Part shown: piece by piece, positions 1 to 7,063 of the stretch
How positions within the stretch are numbered: the first letter of the stretch is position 1
Layout: every line of letters starts with the position of its first letter
Source: Pararhodobacter sp. CCB-MM2
GTDB taxonomy: Bacteria; Pseudomonadota; Alphaproteobacteria; Rhodobacterales; Rhodobacteraceae
Assembly: GCF_001691415.1 (NCBI RefSeq)
Contig: NZ_LRRR01000005.1
Location: 62,001-126,000 of the forward strand
Length of the DNA stretch: 64,000 nucleotides
Direction of reading: 5' to 3'
Position numbers and translations under genes: made by a program
Notes under the pieces: generated by a model
Told to the model about the DNA's origin: nothing
The model's database searches: none
What the model saw: the letters and a program-made list of their open reading frames with translations, nothing else

Positions 1-1528
1 CCGCATCAACAAGGCCAACAACCTCAACTACGTCGAGACCATTGCCGCCACCAACCCCTGCGGCGAGCAGCCCCTGCCCCCCTATGGCGCCTGCCTCCTC
101 GGCTCGATCAACCTCGCCCGTCTGGTCCGCGCGCCCTATGACGCGGATGCCGGCATCGACGAGGCCGAGCTGGACGAACTGGTCCGCACCGCTGTGCGCA
201 TGATGGACAATGTCGTCGACGCCTCGCGCTTCCCGCTGGAGCAGCAGGCACAGGAGGCCGCAGCCAAGCGCCGGATCGGTCTCGGCGTAACCGGCCTTGC
301 CGATGCGCTGTTGATGATGGGCCTGCGCTATGGCTCGGACGAGGCGGTCGCCCAGACCGAGGCCTGGATGAAAGCCATTGCCCGTGCGTCCTATCTGGCC
401 TCGGTCGATCTGGCGAAGGAAAAAGGCGCCTTCCCGCTGTTCGATGCCGAGAAATACCTCGCCTCGGGCAACATGATGCAGATGGATGACGATGTGCGCG
501 AGGCGATCCGCACCCACGGCATCCGCAACGCCTTGCTGACCTCGATCGCGCCAACCGGCACGATCAGCCTCTATGCCGGCAATGTCTCCTCGGGGATCGA
601 GCCCGTCTTCGCCTATGCCTACAAGCGCAAGGTCCTGCAAAAGGACGGCTCGCGCACCGAGGAAGAGGTCGTCGACTACGCCGTCAGCCTCTGGCGCGAG
701 AAATTCGGTGACAAGGAATTGCCGGAGCATTTCGTCTCGGCCCAGACGCTGGCGCCGATGGACCATGTGAAAATGCAGGCGGCGGCGCAGAAATGGATCG
801 ACAGCTCCATTTCCAAGACCATCAACTGCCCGGAAGACATCAGCTTCGAGGGTTTCAAGGACGTCTACATGGCGGCCTGGGACATGGGCTGCAAAGGCTG
901 CACCACCTACCGTCCGAACGCGGTCACCGGCTCGGTCCTGACCGTGAGCGAAAGCTTGGACGCCGCGCCGCAACCGGCGGAAACGGGTGGCGAGGTGATC
1001 TACCTGTCGGAGCCGCTGGATCGTCCCGAGGCGCTGGAAGGCTCGACCTACAAGCTGAAATGGCCGGTGAGCGAGCATGCGATCTACATCACCGTCAACG
1101 ACATCGTCGTCGGTGGCCATCGGCGTCCGTTCGAAGTGTTTATCAACTCGAAGAACATGGAGCATTACGCCTGGACCGTGGCGCTGACGCGGATGATCTC
1201 GGCGGTGTTCCGGCGCGGGGGCGACATCTCCTTCGTCGTCGAGGAGCTGAAGGCCGTGTTCGACCCGCGCGGCGGCGCCTGGATGCAGGGCAAATACGTC
1301 CCGTCGATCCTCGCTGCGATCGGCGGCGTGATCGAGGAGCACCTCGTGGCCATCGGCTTCATCGAGGGCGCGGGTCTTGGGCTGAAGTCCGACCCCAAGG
1401 CCGGCGCAGCGGTCGCGGTGGCCGGTGGCGCAAAGCCCAAGTCCTGCCCGAGCTGCGGCGCCTATGAACTGGTGATGATCGAGGGCTGCATGACCTGCCG
1501 CGCCTGTGGTCATTCGAAATGCGGCTGA
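1..1528 (+). CDS. nrdJ: Vitamin B12-dependent ribonucleotide reductase, C-terminal part
   Basis: Class II adenosylcobalamin-dependent ribonucleotide reductase, which reduces ribonucleotides to deoxyribonucleotides in the cytosol. The reading frame is open from base 2, so the 5' part lies outside the window. The catalytic-barrel segment TNPCGEQPLPPYGACLLGS is near the visible N-terminus, and SIAPTGTISLYAG follows. The last ~30 residues carry paired cysteines (CPSCG, CMTCRACGHSKCG), the C-terminal motif expected to re-reduce the active site. The gene is intact at its 3' end. A Tn7-like element begins about 25 bp after its stop codon, so the 3' end of nrdJ is the probable attachment gene. Family identity is clear from motifs; the attachment role is inferred from spacing. 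Confidence 0.96.
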   Translation, partial: RINKANNLNYVETIAATNPCGEQPLPPYGACLLGSINLARLVRAPYDADAGIDEAELDELVRTAVRMMDNVVDASRFPLEQQAQEAAAKRRIGLGVTGLADALLMMGLRYGSDEAVAQTEAWMKAIARASYLASVDLAKEKGAFPLFDAEKYLASGNMMQMDDDVREAIRTHGIRNALLTSIAPTGTISLYAGNVSSGIEPVFAYAYKRKVLQKDGSRTEEEVVDYAVSLWREKFGDKELPEHFVSAQTLAPMDHVKMQAAAQKWIDSSISKTINCPEDISFEGFKDVYMAAWDMGCKGCTTYRPNAVTGSVLTVSESLDAAPQPAETGGEVIYLSEPLDRPEALEGSTYKLKWPVSEHAIYITVNDIVVGGHRRPFEVFINSKNMEHYAWTVALTRMISAVFRRGGDISFVVEELKAVFDPRGGAWMQGKYVPSILAAIGGVIEEHLVAIGFIEGAGLGLKSDPKAGAAVAVAGGAKPKSCPSCGAYELVMIEGCMTCRACGHSKCG

Positions 1529-1551
1529 GGCGTTGACAGGCAAAGTTATTG

Positions 1552-1625
1552 TATTGTCACCACCAATTAGTGGCAATCGGCGGGCTTCAAATGTCAATTT
1601 GCCAAGCGAATAAGGTCAATCGGGC
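1552..1625 (+). promoter_or_regulatory. Transposon left end with tandem putative TnsB sites
   Basis: CAAT-core motifs begin at 1564, 1574, 1595 and 1617; the last three are spaced 21-22 bp. The same core on the opposite strand recurs inside the right end (21843, 21867, 21889, 21953). Shared 9-mer TGGCAATCG occurs near both tips. Spacing of about one TnsB site per 20-22 bp is typical of Tn7-like ends. Binding itself is inferred. Confidence 0.6.
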
Positions 1626-1910
1626 GCATGCGACCGATTCTTCATTTGTCCGCCCTTTTTTGCGTGAATGAGGCTTCGACCTCGTCCAGAGGGACTTAGG
1701 CACCGTGAATGGCCGACAAAAGCGGCCTTTGACCACGTCGCTGTTTGGTTACGGAGGGTGATTGGCGCCCGCGGCCCGATCGCGCGAAAGGATCCGGGCT
1801 CAGGCCCCGCGTTTCTCGCTGGGACCGGATCATCGCCTGCTTCAAGGAGCGGGTTGAAGTCGCCGCGCGACAGAGGCGCTTGGGCCGAGATGCGGCGTTC
1901 ACGCAAAAAA

Positions 1911-1933
1911 GGGCGGCTTGCGCCGCCCTTTTT
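1911..1933 (+). terminator. Intrinsic terminator in left-end repeat, copy 1
   Basis: Perfect stem GGGCGGC (1911-1917) / GCCGCCC (1922-1928), loop TTGC, then five T. Preceded by six A, so it could also terminate leftward transcription. The same hairpin is conserved in copy 2 (22338-22361). The GGGCGG arm can alternatively pair with CCGCCC at 1650-1655. Confidence 0.75.
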
Positions 1934-2257
1934 CAAGGAACCTTTCATTCTCATGGGATGATCGACGATGGGACACCCCAGCGTCACTTCTATCGAAGGC
2001 TTGGACAGCGCCTGACATTGGATAACGGTTCGTGCTACACCGGCCCCGTCCTTTTCCGGCTGGCCAACCGCTGCGAACAGTTCGTGTGCAACGCCTACCT
2101 ATTCCCCAGGATGCGCACTGAACTCTGAAGAAGGTCAACACCGCAGTCTCACATTTGGAATGCCCATGCAGAGATCGCCCACTCGTGCGACCACGGAATT
2201 CTGAGGCTCTCGGGAAATTTCCGGATCCCGTTACTGCTGCGCTCGTCCAATCTGAAC

Positions 2258-2671
2258 TCAGACGGGTGCACGCTTGAGCGCAGAAGGCAAGACCCCTGCA
2301 AAACAAGGCGTGACAGGATCACATTCGGTCCCAGAGAAACGCGCAAGAAGCTCGCTGGCACGCGCCCCATGCCAGCGGGTCATGTCGGAGACTGGCAAGC
2401 ACCAATCAACGCCGAGCTGGTCGAGCGACGACGGGGGCTGATCGGCAAGAACGCGGCATATGTCTTTGAGAGCAGCCTCTATGGCATCCGTATCAGGAAG
2501 CGGCGCGTTGATGGCGTCGTGAAGATTATAGAACGCAGCCAAGCCGTTCGGATCATTGATGACATCAAGCAGATTGCAGAGACCTGCGCCGTGGCGGTGC
2601 AGGTGCCGTTCCACGGCGCGGGCGGCGGCAAAGCGCGACTCGGCTTGATCGATGGCCTTGGTGTTGAGCAT
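2258..2671 (-). CDS. Hypothetical protein, paralogue of the next gene
   Basis: 137-residue soluble protein of unknown function, first cargo gene inside the left end. An HGAGLCN motif sits around residues 27-33, followed by an alanine/leucine-rich helical stretch. The neighbour at 2986-3393 has the matching HGAALCN motif in the same position, similar length and a similar helical pattern, so the two are probably duplicates. No signal peptide or membrane segment is visible. The acidic, helical character would suit a small regulator or an antitoxin-like partner, but nothing in the sequence proves that. The 314 bp separating it from its upstream paralogue hold no gene I can support. Confidence 0.6.
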   Translation of the reverse strand: MLNTKAIDQAESRFAAARAVERHLHRHGAGLCNLLDVINDPNGLAAFYNLHDAINAPLPDTDAIEAALKDICRVLADQPPSSLDQLGVDWCLPVSDMTRWHGARASELLARFSGTECDPVTPCFAGVLPSALKRAPV

Positions 2672-2945
2672 GAGGATCTCCCTTTCATGCGGTACGGAAA
2701 CGTTGCTGGTTCGCCTGATTCATCGGCGTCATTTTCCGTCGCGTGGGATGGTGGGTGTCGGTAGGCTCCTTGTCGTAGGTTTCAGGGGGCTGGTCTTCTG
2801 TGCTGGTGATGAGAACATTGGTCGTTCTTTCAGACACCAAAGAAGAAATCTGCTGCGCACAGGTTTTTTTCGGCCGGCCGCCGTGCTGACGGGGGCCTAT
2901 GGTTGTAACAGGCCGCGCAGCGATCCGCTGTTTCTCCGATTCTGC

Positions 2946-2982
2946 GGGCCGGCCCCTGCAAGCTACGCACGGCCGGCCCCAA
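2946..2982 (-). terminator. GC-rich inverted repeat after the 135-aa gene
   Basis: GGGCCGGCC and GGCCGGCCCC arms flank a ~16-base loop just beyond the stop codon of the leftward gene at 2986. There is no clear T-run, so termination is only a possibility. Confidence 0.35.
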
Positions 2983-2985
2983 GGA

Positions 2986-3393
2986 TCAGGCAGCCTCCGG
3001 CGCAGAAAGTGCGAACGCGTCCCGCTCTTCGTCGAGCTCCCCAATCGCGACCAGAAGGTCAAAGAGCTGGTCGGTGAGAAGGCACAGCTCTTCCACTTCA
3101 CGGCTCCCGGGATCCAGCAGAACCCAAGAAGAGAGGTCAGGCTCGAACACGTCGATGACGGGATCGAGAGACAACAGGCGGTGCAAATCGACCAGCTTGT
3201 GCCGCGTGGTGCGGTCGAGCCGGCTGGCTTCACGCAACGCGGACATGAGCCTCAGAACATGAGCCGTTCCGGCCTCGCCGTCGATCAGCCCCGCGGCATT
3301 GCACAGAGCAGCTCCGTGCATATCGAAATGCGTGCGCACGGCAGCGAGTTGCAGGTCTGCGGACAGGGTCTTCGTCGTGAACTTGCTCAGCAT
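2986..3393 (-). CDS. Hypothetical protein, paralogue of the preceding gene
   Basis: 135 residues, acidic and mostly helical, with HGAALCN near residues 26-32 shared with the 2258-2671 gene. It has a distinctive segment rich in Asp/Glu/Leu (PVIDVFEPDLSSWVLLD) and a C-terminal helical part. It is transcribed leftward, divergent from the helicase gene at 3733, with ~340 bp between them that must hold both promoters. I do not recognise the family. The duplicated pair at the edge of the cargo may be a small module of its own. Confidence 0.6.
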   Translation of the reverse strand: MLSKFTTKTLSADLQLAAVRTHFDMHGAALCNAAGLIDGEAGTAHVLRLMSALREASRLDRTTRHKLVDLHRLLSLDPVIDVFEPDLSSWVLLDPGSREVEELCLLTDQLFDLLVAIGELDEERDAFALSAPEAA

Positions 3394-3732
3394 AGCGTTC
3401 TTCCTTTGGTTGCGTGCCTGCCGTTCGTGGCAGCATCAAGCCTGTCCGAATGTCGTTGGTTGGGTGATCCTTCCTTGTCTTTGCGCGGGCTGACTGCGTG
3501 TCGTCATCAGCATTCAATCCAGAGATTGGCCAATGGCCGAACAGGCGAAGAAGAAAAGCACCACAGTTGGGCAAAAAAAGCCGAATTCTCCCCCGTCAAT
3601 TCGAAAAACCCGCATTCAACGCGAAGTGATAAGGAAAAAAGTGGCTGCCAACTCTCCCGCAATTAAGTCGGACACGGTTCCGTGCTGTCTGATTTCTGCT
3701 AATGATCAGGAAAGACCGGGAATTTGGTGCAC
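3394..3732. other. Divergent intergenic region, no gene supported
   Basis: About 340 bp between a leftward unknown gene and the rightward helicase gene. A short frame at 3533-3736 (67 aa, lysine-rich) is open, but has no recognisable features and runs into the helicase start. I see no RNA gene here. Confidence 0.4.
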
Positions 3733-6639
3733 ATGAACCTCTCTTCAAAGTTCATCCTGGGGTTTGTCGCTGACCCTTTCGGCCGACATCCAAGGTCCCT
3801 GATGCTGCAAGGCACGGGTATTTCAGCTCATGGGGCGGGATCACCGTGGATAGGGTTCGAACGCATTGTATCGCGCCCGTCGGTGCGGAAGGGCCTGTTC
3901 TCCTCTTGCTTTTGCCTTGAACTGGAGGGAGGCAAAAGCCTGTCCCTGCCAGCGGTGAATACGGCTGCGGCTGTGGAATTCGCAGAAGCCGCCACCAGTG
4001 CTTGGTCCAAATTCAATTTGGCGGAGTTGGAGCAAGAGGATGCCAAGGTCCGGCACATCCTGCATGGGCTGACTGGGCTGAAAGCACCGGATACCTATCC
4101 CTCAGCGTGCCACATCGCCCCTCTGGCACGCGATGCCGTCGATCTCAACCACCGCATCCTGTCCAAGCTGAATGCCGCGGCGGTGGGCGGCGAGGTGATG
4201 TCCCGAATTGCTCCAATCATGGCCTTTGCGTCCGATCCAGCTGCCGCCCGTAACACGTCCATCGCAGTGTTTGTCGAGGTACAGCTTGCCCGGTGGAAGG
4301 ACTTCTTCGACACCGTAGAGTCGATGCCCCTAACACCAGAACAGCGGCTATCAGTTGTCGTCGACGAAGATGCGACCTTGGTTCTGGCCGGCGCCGGGTC
4401 CGGCAAGACAAGTGTGATCACCGCCAAAGCCGCCTATCTCGTCAAGGCCGGCATCCGGAAGCCAAGCGAGCTCTTACTCCTGGCATTTGCCAAAGATGCC
4501 GCCACCGAAATGTCCGAGCGGATCGAGGCGCGCTGTGGAGTCCCTGTGGCGGCACGCACTTTCCACGCGCTGGCTTACGAAATCATCGGTGAGGTGGAGG
4601 GGGAGAAACCTCCCCTCGCCCCCACCGCGACAGACGACAAGGCGTTCCTGTCTCTTATGAAGGAGATCATGCGGCATGTCGTGGCGACGGCCAGCGAGAT
4701 CGCGCAGACGGTGATTGGCTGGTTCGCCGGCTTCTTCGACGATTTCCCGTCCGAGTGGGATTTTAAGACAAAGCATGAATGGTATGCGCAGGTCGAAAGT
4801 CGCAACCTGCGGACGCTGCAAGGCGAGACGGTAAACAGCTTTGAAGAGCTGCTGATCGCCAATTGGCTATTTCGAAATGGCATCGCCTACGAATACGAGC
4901 CGACCTACGAACACAAGCTCGAGAAGACTGGGCGCCGGGTCTATATGCCTGATTTCCGTCTGAAAGAAAGCGGCGTCTACATCGAGCATTTCGGCGTGCG
5001 CAAGATGCGCGGAGTGAACGGAGAGGAGGAGCTGACCACAGCGCCTTATATCGACCGCGAGGCGTATCTCGAGGGCATGCACTGGAAGCGGCAGGTCCAT
5101 GCCGAGCACGGAACAATCCTGGTGGAAACCTATAGCTGGGAACGAGAAGAAGGCCGGCTGCTCGAGGCTCTTGCCGAAAAGCTCGAACCATACGTTACGC
5201 TGCGGCCGATCCCTGACATCCAGATATACGACAGAGTGGCCGAGGTCGGCGTGGTCGACAGCTTTACCTCGCTAATGGCCACCTTCCTGCGTCACTTCAA
5301 GAATGGTGGCTACCAGCTCGAAGATTGCTCTGGCAAGGCGCAGAAACTGAAGATGGGAAAACGGGCCGAAGCCTTTCTCAAGATCTTTGGGGCGGTCTTC
5401 CGCGAGTATCAATCGCGACTGGGTGACCGGATCGACTTCGAAGACATGGTGAACCGCGCGACGGCACTCGTCGAAAGCGGGCGCTATCAGAGCCCGTTCC
5501 GACATATCCTCGTCGATGAGTTTCAGGATATCTCTACCGGGCGGGCCAAGCTGATCCAGGCCCTCAAGCGCCAGCATTCCGATGCCAAGGTGTTTGCCGT
5601 CGGCGATGACTGGCAGTCGATCTACCGCTTTGCCGGGTCGGACATCCACATCATGCGCAACTTTGGGACGGAGTTTGGGGGCACCTATGCGGGGGCCACT
5701 GGCGTCCATCGCACCGTCGACCTTGGCCGGACCTTCAGATCCGTCGACAAGATCGCCTTGGCCGCCCGTCGCTTCGTTCTGCGAAACCCGGCACAGATCA
5801 CCAAGACGGTGATACCGGCAGGCGAGACGGACAAACCGTCGATCGAGATCGCTTGGACGCGCCGCGACACGGGCGAGAAGACTTTAAGTGATGCCGTGGC
5901 TACCCTCGCGGCCACCGAAGGCAGGAATGGTGGGAAGCCATCCATCCTTATCTTGGGTCGATACCGTTTCTTGAAACCCGATATCGCACGCCTGCAGCAT
6001 CAGAACCCCGGGGCGACGATCACCTTCAAGACCATCCACGCCTCAAAAGGCCTGGAGGCCGATCACGTGATCATTCTTGGCGCCGACAACGCCAAGATGG
6101 GTTTCCCGTCAATGATCGCCGATGATCCATTGCTCAGCCTGGTGTCGCCAGAGGCCGAGCCCTATCCGAATGCAGAAGAGCGGCGCGTCATGTATGTGGC
6201 CATCACCCGAGCGCGACGGTCAGTGACCATCCTTGCCTCCGAGGCGCGCCCCTCCGTGTTCGTCGAAGAGCTGACGAACGACCCCGAGTTCGGCGTCGTC
6301 TTGCCTGAGGAGGCCCAGCAGCACACGCACACCTGCCCGACTTGCGGAGGTCGCTTTCTGCACATGCCGGGCTTGGACGGACGAGACTGGTATCGCTGCG
6401 AACATGTGAAACTATGCGGCAGCCGTATGCCGGCGTGCCCCGCCTGCGGTGTTGGGCTTCCGATCCGCTCTGAACCAGGTGGAGATCTCGTCTGTGGCGA
6501 TTGCGGCGAGAGCCAAAAGGCCTGTCCGAGTTGCGAAGCAGGATGGTTGGTCGAGCGACGCGGCCGCTATGGAGCATTTCTCAGTTGTGTCCGCTTCCCA
6601 GACTGCGATGGAAAAGCAAAGCTTCGGAAAAGCGCATAG
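3733..6639 (+). CDS. UvrD/HelD-like superfamily 1 helicase with nuclease-like insert and zinc ribbons
   Basis: Predicted ATP-dependent 3'-5' DNA helicase of about 968 residues, related to the UvrD/helicase IV group. Walker A GAGSGKT is near residue 219, the DEFQD box near 594, HASKGLE near 765 and VAITRAR near 822. Between motifs, at about residues 375-460, is an insertion with EELLIANWL, PDFRLKESGVYIEHFG and ILVETYSWERE, an order that recalls PD-(D/E)XK nucleases, though the canonical E-x-K is EHF here. The last ~100 residues hold several CxxC pairs, like topoisomerase zinc ribbons. ATG 3733 is preferred over in-frame TTG 3724 or GTG 3727. Helicases of this type are frequent in anti-phage islands; that role is inferred. 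Confidence 0.88.
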   Translation: MNLSSKFILGFVADPFGRHPRSLMLQGTGISAHGAGSPWIGFERIVSRPSVRKGLFSSCFCLELEGGKSLSLPAVNTAAAVEFAEAATSAWSKFNLAELEQEDAKVRHILHGLTGLKAPDTYPSACHIAPLARDAVDLNHRILSKLNAAAVGGEVMSRIAPIMAFASDPAAARNTSIAVFVEVQLARWKDFFDTVESMPLTPEQRLSVVVDEDATLVLAGAGSGKTSVITAKAAYLVKAGIRKPSELLLLAFAKDAATEMSERIEARCGVPVAARTFHALAYEIIGEVEGEKPPLAPTATDDKAFLSLMKEIMRHVVATASEIAQTVIGWFAGFFDDFPSEWDFKTKHEWYAQVESRNLRTLQGETVNSFEELLIANWLFRNGIAYEYEPTYEHKLEKTGRRVYMPDFRLKESGVYIEHFGVRKMRGVNGEEELTTAPYIDREAYLEGMHWKRQVHAEHGTILVETYSWEREEGRLLEALAEKLEPYVTLRPIPDIQIYDRVAEVGVVDSFTSLMATFLRHFKNGGYQLEDCSGKAQKLKMGKRAEAFLKIFGAVFREYQSRLGDRIDFEDMVNRATALVESGRYQSPFRHILVDEFQDISTGRAKLIQALKRQHSDAKVFAVGDDWQSIYRFAGSDIHIMRNFGTEFGGTYAGATGVHRTVDLGRTFRSVDKIALAARRFVLRNPAQITKTVIPAGETDKPSIEIAWTRRDTGEKTLSDAVATLAATEGRNGGKPSILILGRYRFLKPDIARLQHQNPGATITFKTIHASKGLEADHVIILGADNAKMGFPSMIADDPLLSLVSPEAEPYPNAEERRVMYVAITRARRSVTILASEARPSVFVEELTNDPEFGVVLPEEAQQHTHTCPTCGGRFLHMPGLDGRDWYRCEHVKLCGSRMPACPACGVGLPIRSEPGGDLVCGDCGESQKACPSCEAGWLVERRGRYGAFLSCVRFPDCDGKAKLRKSA

Positions 6640-7063
6640 CATACTGGGATCATTTGTTCCCAACGCCATAGATGGAATGCGCGACGGAGGCCGGCTGGCT
6701 GAGCCTCGTCGCTCTTCCTGTAAGACGCCGTCAGATCAGGTCGATCGAAAGGGCGGAATCCTGACTTTCTCTGCACGTGCGAACGCCACCTTTTCAGATC
6801 ATATAAGCGGACGCTCAGCCAAGTTCACGCAGCGGAACCCTGGCTGACGTTCTGGGAGGGTGGTGAGCGGTCTGGCGCACCTGCGGCATAGCATCCGCAG
6901 CATCCTGCAAAATCGGCCACTAAAGCGGAGAGCCCGACCCAGCGTTATGCGCCTATAGCGGAATTTGCGCCAAAGCAGGCACACCGTCTGCGAGCGATGC
7001 ACCTGGCCCAAATCGTCGTTCGCGCTCGTTTTTGTCATGTAACTCTCTATAGGCGCCGAGTCG
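6640..7063. other. Intergenic region between convergent cargo genes
   Basis: No gene supported. It contains a 10-bp inverted repeat, GCGCCTATAG at 6949-6958 and CTATAGGCGC at 7047-7056. It also has a ~43-bp segment (6751-6795) resembling, in inverted orientation, a segment at 13346-13389. These may be scars of earlier rearrangement. Confidence 0.5.

Larger units (their letters stand above)
1552..2007 (+). repeat. Left-end repeat, copy 1 (element-proximal)
   Basis: About 455 bp, repeated in the same orientation at 21980-22436 with roughly nine in ten bases identical by eye. It begins with a transposon-end-like segment (CAAT cores at 1564, 1574, 1595, 1617), followed by a weak hairpin (1619-1638). 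A long unassigned stretch runs to a perfect intrinsic terminator at 1911-1933. Bases 1650-1668 are perfectly complementary to 1898-1916, so the unassigned stretch could be closed by a 19-bp stem. Open reading frames cross it on both strands, but none looks like a recognisable protein. Best explanation: conserved left-end region of this transposon family containing a structured RNA or a small decayed element. Confidence 0.8.

Noticed and set aside
1660..1935. Identification of the repeat as RNase P, tmRNA, SRP or 6S RNA
   Set aside because: A short GAAAGGATCCGGGCTC run recalls the RNase P core, but the rest does not fit; no tmRNA tag frame or SRP loop is seen.
1616..1987. Leftward frame in the repeat (similar frame at 22015-22437) as a conserved protein
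   Set aside because: The frame follows from nucleotide similarity; the product is low-complexity Arg/Gly/Ser/Pro-rich without domains, and it runs through two intrinsic terminators. A structured RNA or decayed element explains it better.
2022..2128. Possible transposase fragment with DNGSCYTG
   Set aside because: A single short motif in an otherwise unrecognisable frame; too little to call an insertion-sequence remnant.
3533..3736. 67-aa lysine-rich frame before the helicase
   Set aside because: No ribosome binding site or recognisable feature, and it overlaps the helicase start region.
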